The translations under genes and the position numbers were made by a program. Below are positions 15,706 through 23,611 of a stretch of DNA of 42,042 nucleotides, piece after piece. The notes under the pieces were generated by a model. The model was not told the DNA's origin and did not search any database. It worked only from the letters and a program-made list of their open reading frames with translations. The number at the start of each line of letters is the position of its first letter. Within the stretch, counting starts at the first letter, position 1. The DNA is from Eubacterium sp. (GTDB lineage: Bacteria; Bacillota; Clostridia; Lachnospirales; Lachnospiraceae), in NCBI GenBank assembly GCA_017433615.1, contig JAFRGW010000001.1, positions 1 through 42,042 on the forward strand. Direction: 5' to 3'.

Positions 15706-18510
15706 GTGAGGGGAAGGAAGAAGCACAAGTTCGCCGCGCAGCTCGCGCGCGATTGGGGACCGCGATTTACAAATAAATACATATGGGCGGCAGGCCTGAT
15801 GGTCCTGATGTTTCTGGCGATGGGCTTTTTGACGGCGGCCGGAAAGAAGGAACATGAAGAGCAAAAGGATACCGGAAAGGTGCGTGAGACAGCAGTTCTG
15901 ATTCAGCCGCTGCAGGAAACTTCCCGGCGCGATGCGGAAGGCAATGCACTCTATCAGGCGGAAGAAGTGGAAATCCGGCTGACGGCTGTGTCAGAGGAGG
16001 GAATTCATGCCATCAGGTGGGAACTGGAAACAGATGAGAAGAAAGAACATTTGCTGGAACTGCCGGTTTATGTTCTGCCGGAGCCGGAACCGGAACCAAC
16101 ACCTGTGACGACACCGGATCCAGCGTCAACACCACAGATAACGCAGGTTCCGGAGGAGACACCAGAACCGCAGACAGTGTCAACATCGGAGTCGGCGCTC
16201 ACACCAACGTCTGAGTCTGTTCCAGAATCGACCTCCGCACCGACATCGGAACCCACTGCTGAATCGACCTCCGCACCGACATCGGAACCCACTGCAGAAC
16301 CGACCTCCGCACCGACACCGGCGCCCACTGCAGAACCGACCTCCGCACCGACACCGGCGCCCACTGCAGAGCCGACACCCACATCAACACCTGCCCCGCA
16401 GGGGGAAGCGCCGCCGGAGCCCGGCGACACCATCAGCGGCTGGACAGTTCAGAAAGTGGACGGCGTACTGGTCACAGAGATGACCCGGATTGTACGGGTC
16501 AGGAAAGAAATGAACGGCATCGTAATACGGATGCAGATGACGGATCGGAAGGGTAACAGTACGAAAAAAGAGGTGTACCGTTTCAGTATCGACCGGACAG
16601 CACCGGAAGTTCGTGTGCATTTTCGGGAAAATCATCCGGTGAATGGCATTTTCTTCAATGAAAGCCGGACTGCGGAAATAACTGTCAGAGACCAGAACTT
16701 CGATCCGGAGCAGGTGTCATTTGAAGCGGTACGTGACGGGGTTTCAGAATCCTTCGGGAATGTCGCATGGGAGAGCGGGAAATCTGCAGAGATCCATAAG
16801 GCAGTGATCAGGTTTTATGAAGAGGGAGTATATGATTTTACTGTCCGGGCGGCGGACCGGGCGGGGCTGGTCAGCGAAGGACCGGAATATTCACAGGAAA
16901 CGGTTGTTCCGCAGCATTTTGTTGTGGATCGCACGGCACCTGAAATCCGGGTTTCGTATGATAATAACAATGCAAAAAACAATCTGTATTTTTCTGCACC
17001 GAGAACGGCGCATGTGACCATAACAGAACGCAATTTTGACGCAGGAAACGTGTGGATCAGCACCGGAGCGGCAAATGTCACACCACTTTGGAAATCAGAT
17101 GGATACGTACACACAGCGGAGATCCCATTTTCGGACGACGGCAGTTATGTATTATCTGTTCAGGCGGCGGACCGCGCGGGAAATATGTCAGATAGATTTT
17201 CAGCCGGCGGGGCGGCGGCCCCCGGAAGATTTGTGATTGACCGGGTGATTGACCGGCTGAAAATCACAGGCGTAAAGGATGGCGTATATTATCGCGGAGA
17301 CATAAATCTGAAGATTGCAGCAGTGGATCAGAACTATGCTTCCTGCAGCGTCCGGCTGTTTTGCACCCGGATGGATGAGAAGGAGCGCGATGTGACGGCG
17401 GAGGTTTTCGGGAGTATCAAAGAAACGAAGCAGGGCTGGACGGGCAGCGGGCGGATCCGGGCAGCTGCGCCGGACAGAGACGGCCTGTATGAACTGCGTG
17501 TTATATTGAGGGACCTGGCCGGAAATGAAAAAACAGAAAACGTGTCTTTCGTAGTGAATCGTCACGGCTCTGTATACCAGTATGATTCCCGTCTGAAGGC
17601 GCTGCAGGGTACCTGCGTAAAACAAATATCACAGCCCCTGGTTATCACGGAGTACAATCCAGGTCCGCTGCAGGGAGAAGGAAAAATTGAAGTAACCAGA
17701 GACGGCAGGCCGCTAAAGGAAATACAGGCAGAGATTCAGAGCGGCAGGCTGAAAAAGGGAAAGACAGCCGGGGCAGGCTGGTATCAGTACCGGTATCTGC
17801 TGCGCCCTGAAACATTTCTGCAGGAGGGCACCTACCGGATCGGAATTACCGGACGGGACAAGGCAGGCAATCTGCTGGCGACAGGAAGAGATCCGGAAGG
17901 ACAGATTGTATTTTCTGTTGACCGGACTGCACCGGTGCTGGATCAGTTTTACATCGAAAGGATTCTGACGGACGGAAAGGCAGTTTTATATATGGAAATC
18001 TTTGATGCAATCGGACTGGCGCGTGTCAATATCCGCCAGGGGCAGGAGGTACTGCTGGAACGTGACAGCTTTCCGGATATTTTCCGGCTGCAGACAGAAC
18101 TCTCGGTCTCACTGACAGAGAAAGATCCACTCCGGATTGTCATGCGCGACCGCGCGGGAAACATCGGAATCGAACAGGTCAGACCGGAGGAGTTCCTGAC
18201 GGACAGAGATACTTCTGTGATGGAGGAGGTTCAGGCTGAAGCGGGTCAGGGGAGTAGTCCGGAGCAGCCGGAAGAAGTGACGGAGGCAGACAGAATATCA
18301 GATACAGGAAGTGCCGGCATCGGCCGGACAGCGGCTGATACTGGCGGGAATCCAGTCACAGGCAGTCATTCGAATGCAGACGGGAAAAGGACAGAGCAGG
18401 CAGCAGCAGACCGCCGGATGGATTTCCGGTATGGCTGGCTTTGTATTCTGGTGTCCGTGACGATTTTTGCATTTAGAGTGCTTATAAAAAGGCACAGCAT
18501 ATCTCCTTGA
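15706..18510 (+). CDS. Membrane-anchored Ig-like protein with proline-rich stalk
   Basis: 934 residues from GTG 15706, with AAAGGGGGT 6 bases upstream. A basic N-terminus leads into a transmembrane segment (about 24-46, KYIWAAGLMVLMFLAMGFLTAA). A Pro/Thr/Glu/Ser stalk (about 125-235) contains TSAPTSEPTAE 12-mers. Then come several bacterial Ig-like beta domains, each opening with a VDRTAPE-type motif (FSIDRTAPEVRV, FVVDRTAPEIRV, FSVDRTAPVLDQ) and holding AADRAGN. A second transmembrane segment lies at the extreme C-terminus (WLCILVSVTIFAFRVLI). Both ends are thus in or at the membrane, with the Ig region outside. No enzyme motif is seen. It follows the kinase in one operon, so it is a plausible substrate, ligand sensor or partner; this is inference. 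Confidence 0.82.
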   Translation: MRGRKKHKFAAQLARDWGPRFTNKYIWAAGLMVLMFLAMGFLTAAGKKEHEEQKDTGKVRETAVLIQPLQETSRRDAEGNALYQAEEVEIRLTAVSEEGIHAIRWELETDEKKEHLLELPVYVLPEPEPEPTPVTTPDPASTPQITQVPEETPEPQTVSTSESALTPTSESVPESTSAPTSEPTAESTSAPTSEPTAEPTSAPTPAPTAEPTSAPTPAPTAEPTPTSTPAPQGEAPPEPGDTISGWTVQKVDGVLVTEMTRIVRVRKEMNGIVIRMQMTDRKGNSTKKEVYRFSIDRTAPEVRVHFRENHPVNGIFFNESRTAEITVRDQNFDPEQVSFEAVRDGVSESFGNVAWESGKSAEIHKAVIRFYEEGVYDFTVRAADRAGLVSEGPEYSQETVVPQHFVVDRTAPEIRVSYDNNNAKNNLYFSAPRTAHVTITERNFDAGNVWISTGAANVTPLWKSDGYVHTAEIPFSDDGSYVLSVQAADRAGNMSDRFSAGGAAAPGRFVIDRVIDRLKITGVKDGVYYRGDINLKIAAVDQNYASCSVRLFCTRMDEKERDVTAEVFGSIKETKQGWTGSGRIRAAAPDRDGLYELRVILRDLAGNEKTENVSFVVNRHGSVYQYDSRLKALQGTCVKQISQPLVITEYNPGPLQGEGKIEVTRDGRPLKEIQAEIQSGRLKKGKTAGAGWYQYRYLLRPETFLQEGTYRIGITGRDKAGNLLATGRDPEGQIVFSVDRTAPVLDQFYIERILTDGKAVLYMEIFDAIGLARVNIRQGQEVLLERDSFPDIFRLQTELSVSLTEKDPLRIVMRDRAGNIGIEQVRPEEFLTDRDTSVMEEVQAEAGQGSSPEQPEEVTEADRISDTGSAGIGRTAADTGGNPVTGSHSNADGKRTEQAAADRRMDFRYGWLCILVSVTIFAFRVLIKRHSISP
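16231..16374 (+). repeat. 36-bp coding tandem repeat (Pro/Thr stalk)
   Basis: Four 36-bp units at 16231, 16267, 16303 and 16339 encode TSAPTSEPTAES/P and TSAPTPAPTAEP. They are probably length-variable between strains. Confidence 0.85.
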
Positions 18511-18535
18511 CGTGTACACGTAAAACGGGTATAGT
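18507..18535 (+). promoter_or_regulatory. higBA promoter with overlapping palindromic operator
   Basis: TTGACG (18507-18512) and TATAGT (18530-18535) have a 17-base spacer. A perfect palindrome CGTGTACACG (18511-18520) overlaps the -35 box, the expected place for HigA autorepression. Confidence 0.7.
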
Positions 18536-18536
18536 T

Positions 18537-18642
18537 ATGATAATCAAGTTTGCAGATAAAGAAACAGAACGTATTTATTACCAGGAATTTTCCAGAAAAC
18601 TACCACAAAATTTCACAGGTCGAGATTGTTGATTATCATTGA
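18537..18642 (+). pseudogene. higB: higB toxin remnant with internal deletion
   Basis: From ATG 18537 the frame reads MIIKFADKETERIYYQEFSRKLPQN, matching the N-terminus of HigB/RelE-family killer proteins. After 31 codons it stops at 18630-18632. In another frame, 18619-18642 reads VEIVDYH then TGA, the typical C-terminal end of the same family. The roughly 60 middle codons, which carry the RNase fold and active site, are missing, and the junction shifts frame. The ATG lies almost on the -10 box, so the leader may also be partly deleted. The product cannot be an active toxin. Confidence 0.78.
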
Positions 18643-18653
18643 GGTGAAATTGT

Positions 18654-18956
18654 ATGCCAAATTATATCAGTACCCCTGGAATTGGTGAGATCCTGTGGGA
18701 AGAGTTTATGGCTCCTGCGGGAATATCCGCGTACAGGCTTGCAAAGGAAATCGGTGTTCCTGTGTCCAGAATTCAGGAACTGTTACATGAACGCAGAAAA
18801 ATAACCATAGATACCTCTCTGCGCCTGGGAAAGTATTTCGGCGTTTCAGAGAACTACTTTCTGAATATACAGAATGATATAGATATACGACGGGAAAAAG
18901 AACGAATAAGAGAGGAACTGGACCGGATCAGGCCTGCAGCATCCCTTAAAACTTGA
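18654..18956 (+). CDS. higA: HigA-family antitoxin, DNA-binding
   Basis: 100 residues with an Xre-type HTH: PGIGEILWEEFMAPAGISAYRLAKEIGVPVSRIQELLHERRKI, then DTSLRLGKYFGVSENYFLNIQ. This is the standard HigA addiction-module antitoxin size and ending. The antitoxin binds HigB and represses the operon promoter. ATG 18654 has GAGGTG 7 bases upstream, 11 bases after the higB remnant. Promoter palindrome and antitoxin are intact while the toxin is destroyed, so this is an orphaned antitoxin that can still repress itself. Confidence 0.92.
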   Translation: MPNYISTPGIGEILWEEFMAPAGISAYRLAKEIGVPVSRIQELLHERRKITIDTSLRLGKYFGVSENYFLNIQNDIDIRREKERIREELDRIRPAASLKT

Positions 18957-18980
18957 CAAATAACGGTATTCTGCTATCAT
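18953..18980 (+). promoter_or_regulatory. Promoter of the acyl carrier protein gene
   Basis: A perfect TTGACA (18953-18958), whose TGA is also the higA stop codon, and TATCAT (18975-18980) are separated by 16 bases. Confidence 0.65.
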
Positions 18981-19088
18981 GAATTCGTTGCATGTTTATG
19001 CAGAAAACAAAAATCTTTGTGCCCTGCATCTGATCCGGAAAAATAATACAGAAGCGGCGTAAAGATGCGTGATAGTAAGGAGAATAAA

Positions 19089-19316
19089 ATGGAATTAGAA
19101 AGATTGCAGGCAATCGTTGCTGAATTGCTGGATATTGATGCAGATAAGATCACACCGGATGCATCCTTCAAAGATGATCTTGGAGCGGATTCGATTGACC
19201 TGGTCGAGCTGCACATGGCACTGGAAGATGAGACCGGTCTCACAATTCCGGATGAAAAGCTGATGGAGTTCAAGACGGTTCAGGATGTTCTGGATTATAT
19301 CAAAGAGAACGCATAA
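19089..19316 (+). CDS. acpP: Acyl carrier protein
   Basis: 75 residues from ATG 19089, chosen because TAAGGAG lies 7 bases upstream; an in-frame ATG at 19065 has none. The 4'-phosphopantetheine attachment site is Ser35 in LGADSIDLVEL. The remaining helices (ITPDASFKDDLG, DETGLTIPDEKLMEFKTVQDVLDYI) match the canonical fatty-acid ACP. It is not in a fab cluster: its neighbours are higA and hypF. It may be the housekeeping ACP or a second copy; the sequence alone does not decide. Confidence 0.93.
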   Translation: MELERLQAIVAELLDIDADKITPDASFKDDLGADSIDLVELHMALEDETGLTIPDEKLMEFKTVQDVLDYIKENA

Positions 19317-19339
19317 ATTAAAGTAAAGAAGAGTTGCAG

Positions 19340-22060
19340 ATGACAGATGTGACAGCTTACAGAATTCGTGTATATGGCATTGTACAGGGGGTTGGGTTCC
19401 GGCCTTTTACTGCACGGCTTGCGCGAAAATGCGGCATCACCGGAACCGTCTGCAACAAAGGATCCTTTGTAGAAATCACAGCAGAGGGCACGGCGGCGCA
19501 GACAGACGCTTTTTTGCGCGGTTTGAAAGAGGATGCACCTTCCCGGTCTGTGATTCTGAAAATGGATAAAGAAGAAATATCGCCTGCCGGCGAAGCGTCA
19601 TTTCGCATTTTGCGAAGTGAAGAGCGCCGGGGCGATATTTTTGTGTCTCCGGATATTGCGACTTGCAAACAGTGTGAAAAGGAACTGTTTGATCCGGAGA
19701 ACCGCCGCTATCTGCATCCGTTTATTAATTGTACAGCCTGCGGACCGCGCGTGACGATTCTGGACAGGATGCCGTATGATCGTGTGCGCACCAGTATGGG
19801 CGTTTTTCCGATGTGCGGGATCTGTGAGACAGAATATACCAGTCCGGGCAATCGAAGATATCATGCACAGCCGGTCTGCTGCAATGACTGTGGACCGGAA
19901 CTGTATGTGTTGTGGGAGCGGGATGGTTCCGGGAGACCGGGAATTTCCGGCGGACAGCCTGAATCTGTACAGGTATCCGGGAAAATTTCAGGCGCAGAGG
20001 CGCTGCTTCGTACACGTGAAATCATCCGCAGCGGCGGGATCGCGGCGGTCAAGGGAATCGGCGGGTATCATTTATGTGCGGATGCATCAAACTCCGACAC
20101 AGTAGAGCGGCTGCGCAAATTGAAAAACCGTCCGTTTAAACCGTTTGCAGTAATGATGCGGGATCTGGATACGGTCAGGCGAACGTGTATTGTCACAGAG
20201 GAACAGGAGGCGGTTCTGGACGGCCCGAACAAGCCGATCCTGCTGTTGCGGCGCCTGGATCAGAGGGATGAGGCGTTTGCTGAGGAGGTTCCTGTCGGGG
20301 ATGTGCTGCCTGCCGGGGAGCTTCCTGTCGGGGACAAGACAGAACGCGGCAGCACCGGTCTCACCAACGACAGGGACAGCCGGGTGAATAAAGCAGAACA
20401 GGCTGTGTGTGAGGGTGTTGCTCCGGACAACCCGTACCTGGGCGTCATGCTGCCCTATGCGCCGGTGCAGATGCTTCTGTTCTCTTATCCGGACGGAAAG
20501 AAAATGCCGGATGCGCTGATCATGACCAGCGGAAATGCCAAGGACACGCCGATCTGCATGAATGATGAAGAGGCAATGCAGTTCCTGACGCCGCTGTGCG
20601 ATATCATCCTGTCCAATAACAGGGCAATCCGCCTGCGGGCAGATGATTCGGTCATGAACTGGTTTGCGGGAGAACCCTATATGATCCGGCGGTCCAGAGG
20701 ATACGCGCCGCTTCCTGTGCTTGTCCCGGAAGAACAGACCGGCATAAAAGACAGAATGAATGACAGAATGAATGAATCCACAGGTGTTCGAAAAGTGCTC
20801 GGCATTGGCGGCGAACTCAAAAATGCGTTCTGTCTTGCCAAAGGGGAATTGTTTTATCTCTCCCCCTATATCGGAAATCTGACAGATGTACGCGGGCGGG
20901 AAGCACTGGAAAAAGCTGTAAAACGGATGGAGGAACTTCTGGAGATCAGACCGGATTCGATTGTCTGTGATCTGCATCCGCGCTACCTTTCCGCTGCAGC
21001 CGCGCGGAAAATGGGAGCTGCAAGAGGGATTCCGGTGATTCCGCTGCAGCATCACTACGCACATGTGCTTTCCTGCATGGCGGAAAATCGTTATGCCGCG
21101 CCGGTGATCGGCATCGCATTTGACGGGACAGGTTATGGGACTGACGGGACCGTCTGGGGCGGTGAGTTCCTCATTGCAGATCGAAAAGAATTCCGGCGGG
21201 CGGGCAGTCTGGAGCCGTTCACACAGACCGGCGGAGATCTGGCACCGCGGGAAGGCTGGCGCACGGCAGCCGCGCTGCTAGATGGAAGCGAAGGTAAAAA
21301 ACTGGCGGAAGCGCTTGGCGTTTGCAGTACAGCAGAATATGATCTGGTACAGACCATGATCCGTCAGAATATCAATGCTGTCACATCAACGAGTGCCGGC
21401 CGGGTATTTGACGCGGCGAGCGCGGTGCTTGGCCTGCGCAGAACATCATCCAGTGAAGGTGAGGCCTCTATGGTGCTGCAGTTTGCGGCGGAGGCATATT
21501 GTGAGACCTTCAGAACTGCCGTCAGGAACAACAAAGAAACAGAAGGTAAACGCAGCGGAATGCATCAGCGAAATGACGAGGATACATGCAATTCCGTGCC
21601 GCGCGCAGAACTGGCGGAAACCGCGCAGAAAATTGAGATTGAACGCAGTGGATCAGTCCCCCTTCTTGCGCGCGCAGAGCGTCAGGCGGCGGGATTTGAA
21701 GAAATATCTGCAGGGACAGACGGTGAAACGGTATTCCGTCTGCCGGTCCGCTGGCTGCTCAGAGCTCTGGCAGAGCGGAAATGCACAAATAGTGAAGAAA
21801 CCGGCCGCCTTGCTTATGAATTCCACGCGGCAATGGCAGAGCTGATCTGCCGCGGGGCAGAGATCTGCCGGAGACAGACCGGCCTGAGAACCGTGGCCCT
21901 GACCGGAGGTGTCATGCAGAATACGTTACTGTTAGGCCTGCTGACAGAGAATCTGGAGGCAGGAGGATTTCAGGTGCTGCGGCATCATATGGTGCCGGCG
22001 AATGACGGAGGAATTGCACTGGGACAGGCATATTATTTGCCTGAGAAAATCGACTTTTGA
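19340..22060 (+). CDS. hypF: Carbamoyltransferase HypF
   Basis: 906 residues from ATG 19340 with AAGAAGAG upstream; an in-frame TTG at 19334 is less likely. HypF makes the thiocarbamoylate on HypE used to build the cyanide ligands of [NiFe]-hydrogenase. Domains in order: an acylphosphatase-like domain (GIVQGVGFRPF, residues 13-23); two zinc fingers from Cys109 (CKQC, CTACGPR, CGIC, CCNDCG); a YrdC-like Sua5 domain (GGIAAVKGIGGYHLC, KNRPFKPFAVMMRD, LGVMLPYAPVQ, MTSGNAKDTPI); and a Kae1-like domain (GGELKNAFCL, QHHYAHVLSCMAEN, IAFDGTGYGTDGTVWGGE, LTGGVMQN). Low-complexity inserts lie near residues 313-365 and 725-800, the latter rich in Glu/Arg. No other hyp or hydrogenase gene is in the window. 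Confidence 0.93.
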   Translation: MTDVTAYRIRVYGIVQGVGFRPFTARLARKCGITGTVCNKGSFVEITAEGTAAQTDAFLRGLKEDAPSRSVILKMDKEEISPAGEASFRILRSEERRGDIFVSPDIATCKQCEKELFDPENRRYLHPFINCTACGPRVTILDRMPYDRVRTSMGVFPMCGICETEYTSPGNRRYHAQPVCCNDCGPELYVLWERDGSGRPGISGGQPESVQVSGKISGAEALLRTREIIRSGGIAAVKGIGGYHLCADASNSDTVERLRKLKNRPFKPFAVMMRDLDTVRRTCIVTEEQEAVLDGPNKPILLLRRLDQRDEAFAEEVPVGDVLPAGELPVGDKTERGSTGLTNDRDSRVNKAEQAVCEGVAPDNPYLGVMLPYAPVQMLLFSYPDGKKMPDALIMTSGNAKDTPICMNDEEAMQFLTPLCDIILSNNRAIRLRADDSVMNWFAGEPYMIRRSRGYAPLPVLVPEEQTGIKDRMNDRMNESTGVRKVLGIGGELKNAFCLAKGELFYLSPYIGNLTDVRGREALEKAVKRMEELLEIRPDSIVCDLHPRYLSAAAARKMGAARGIPVIPLQHHYAHVLSCMAENRYAAPVIGIAFDGTGYGTDGTVWGGEFLIADRKEFRRAGSLEPFTQTGGDLAPREGWRTAAALLDGSEGKKLAEALGVCSTAEYDLVQTMIRQNINAVTSTSAGRVFDAASAVLGLRRTSSSEGEASMVLQFAAEAYCETFRTAVRNNKETEGKRSGMHQRNDEDTCNSVPRAELAETAQKIEIERSGSVPLLARAERQAAGFEEISAGTDGETVFRLPVRWLLRALAERKCTNSEETGRLAYEFHAAMAELICRGAEICRRQTGLRTVALTGGVMQNTLLLGLLTENLEAGGFQVLRHHMVPANDGGIALGQAYYLPEKIDF

Positions 22061-22065
22061 TACAA

Positions 22066-22105
22066 TATCCACCGCCTATAGAGGCGGGGGACTCCCTCTA
22101 TCTGA
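22066..22105. other. Short GC-rich hairpin of unknown origin
   Basis: CCGCCT and AGGCGG pair around ATAG just after hypF, followed by GGGGACTCCCTC. There is no T-run, so it is not an obvious terminator. It recalls the hairpin ends of IS200/IS605-type elements, but nothing else of such an element is present. Confidence 0.3.
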
Positions 22106-22130
22106 GTTGAATTGCATAAATGATCATGAA

Positions 22131-22175
22131 AAAACTCCGGTGTGACAGAAACTGTCACGAACCGGAGTTCTTTTC
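22131..22175 (+). terminator. Intrinsic terminator after hypF
   Basis: AACTCCGGT (22133-22141) pairs with ACCGGAGTT (22161-22169), with an inner GTGACA/TGTCAC stem, then CTTTT. The A-run ahead also lets it act on the minus strand, after mtlD. Confidence 0.85.
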
Positions 22176-22285
22176 AGTGCAGCGGCGGCACTTCTTTTGC
22201 GGATCCATTGGAATGTGCCGCATTTTTCAGGTTAAGGTGCCGGAAGCACCTGGCGAAACTATCGAATAAAATCACACGCTGTGCT

Positions 22286-23440
22286 TTACACCAGCGTCAA
22301 TGCGCGGTACACATCCAGAATGCGTGTAAAGAGCGGGTGATCCGGTGTGAGACCGGTGTACTGCTCAAGCGCTGCTTCTGCGCCGTCAGCTTTGATCTTT
22401 GCCATCAGCTCGGCACTCTGTTCGTCTTCCGGATTGTCATAGTGCAGCGCAGCCGCTATACCGAAGATCATGTGGTCGACCGGAAGACCGTAATTATAAG
22501 CGGTCATCAGCGGCTTATTCAGGCGGTCGGAAGCTGAAATCTTGCGGATCGGCTCACGGCCGACACGTTTGACTTCATCCTGCAGATGCGGGTTCTGGAA
22601 CCGGCGGAAAATTCGCTCGACGTATGCGTGGTGTGTCTCCGGATCAAAATCAAATTCTTTGATCAGTCCTTCGCCGCTCTCGCGCATCGCTTCGTGCACG
22701 ATGGTTCCGATTGCCTCGTCCTGAATGCTTTCAATGATCGTGTTATAACCCTTCAGGCTGCCCAGATAAGCCGTAATTGCGTGGCCGCTGTTCAGCGTGA
22801 ACAGCTTGCGCTCCAGGCATGCCATCAGATTATCGACAAAGGTCATTCCCGGAATATCCGGGAGATCGCCCTTCCATGCAGAACGCTCGACATCCCACTC
22901 ATAATACTCCTCAACAGCAGAGTCGAGAATATTGTCAAATGCAGGCTTCGGAGCGATTCTGTCCACTGCACAGTCGGCAAATCCGACATACTTTTCTGCA
23001 TAGGCTGTTTCTTCTTCATTCAGAAGCGGCATAACGTTGTCTTTCAGCATGGACGTCACACGAATGCCGTTTTCGCAGCAGACGATGTTGAGGATATCCT
23101 CACTGCCGGCTGCCTTTCTTGCTTTAATTCCCTCTGCGATCGTCGGAGCAATCCGCGGGATAATCATCGCACCGACAGCGGTTGTGATCAGGTCGCAGCC
23201 TGCAATCGCCGGCACGATTTCTTCGTTTTTGTTGGAGTATACTGCATCAATGTCATTGATCGTAAATTCATAACTGTTCTGATCCATGACATGCACGGTG
23301 TAGCATTTCTGTTCCTTCATCGCCTCAATAATCGGCTCTGCCACATCCGCAAAGGTTACATGCCAGCCTGCCTGGCCAAGAAGTGCACCAATAAAGCCGC
23401 GGCCGATATTGCCGGCGCCAAACATAACTGCCTGTTTCAT
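22286..23440 (-). CDS. mtlD: Mannitol-1-phosphate 5-dehydrogenase
   Basis: 384 residues, the family's usual length. It oxidises mannitol 1-phosphate to fructose 6-phosphate with NAD+. The N-terminal Rossmann motif is FGAGNIGRGFIG (residues 6-17). The C-terminal mannitol-dehydrogenase domain has ERKLFTLNSGHAITAYLG with the catalytic lysine and histidine, and IGTIVHEAMRE. The start is the ATG at 23438-23440 with AAGGAGGA just upstream; the frame is open further but the extension is non-family sequence within the repeat element. It is the last gene of the mtl operon, separated from mtlA by repeat copy B. Confidence 0.95.
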   Translation of the reverse strand: MKQAVMFGAGNIGRGFIGALLGQAGWHVTFADVAEPIIEAMKEQKCYTVHVMDQNSYEFTINDIDAVYSNKNEEIVPAIAGCDLITTAVGAMIIPRIAPTIAEGIKARKAAGSEDILNIVCCENGIRVTSMLKDNVMPLLNEEETAYAEKYVGFADCAVDRIAPKPAFDNILDSAVEEYYEWDVERSAWKGDLPDIPGMTFVDNLMACLERKLFTLNSGHAITAYLGSLKGYNTIIESIQDEAIGTIVHEAMRESGEGLIKEFDFDPETHHAYVERIFRRFQNPHLQDEVKRVGREPIRKISASDRLNKPLMTAYNYGLPVDHMIFGIAAALHYDNPEDEQSAELMAKIKADGAEAALEQYTGLTPDHPLFTRILDVYRALTLV

Positions 23441-23457
23441 AGTTCCTCCTTCTTGAA

Positions 23458-23611
23458 GAGTCAATGAGTGAGTCATTGGGGACGTTTCTCCTTTGACTCG
23501 CTTTCCCGTGTGTTCGTAACAGGATGCATTTCCTAAGCGGCGAATTTTACCTGAGCTGCGTGGAAATTGCATCCTGTTTCGGAAGGAGACAGAGAACCGT
23601 CCCCTGTCTCT
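23458..23611. repeat. Inverted-pair repeat element, copy B
   Basis: The right arm (23585-23611) is a standard GGAGACAG...CTGTCTC hairpin. The left arm (about 23458-23499) keeps the GGGGACG(T)TTCTC loop but has a different stem, GAGTCAA/TTGACTC. The inner inverted repeat is AACAGGATGCA.../...TGCATCCTGTT (from about 23518 to 23579). Its loop, with ACCTGAGCTGCGT, is the reverse complement of the copy A loop, so B is the same element in the opposite orientation. It lies between mtlA and mtlD and begins directly at the mtlA stop codon. Confidence 0.82.

Noticed and set aside
22586-23467. 293-residue plus-strand ORF opposite mtlD
   Set aside because: It is a shadow of mtlD. The minus-strand protein has the Rossmann and catalytic motifs.
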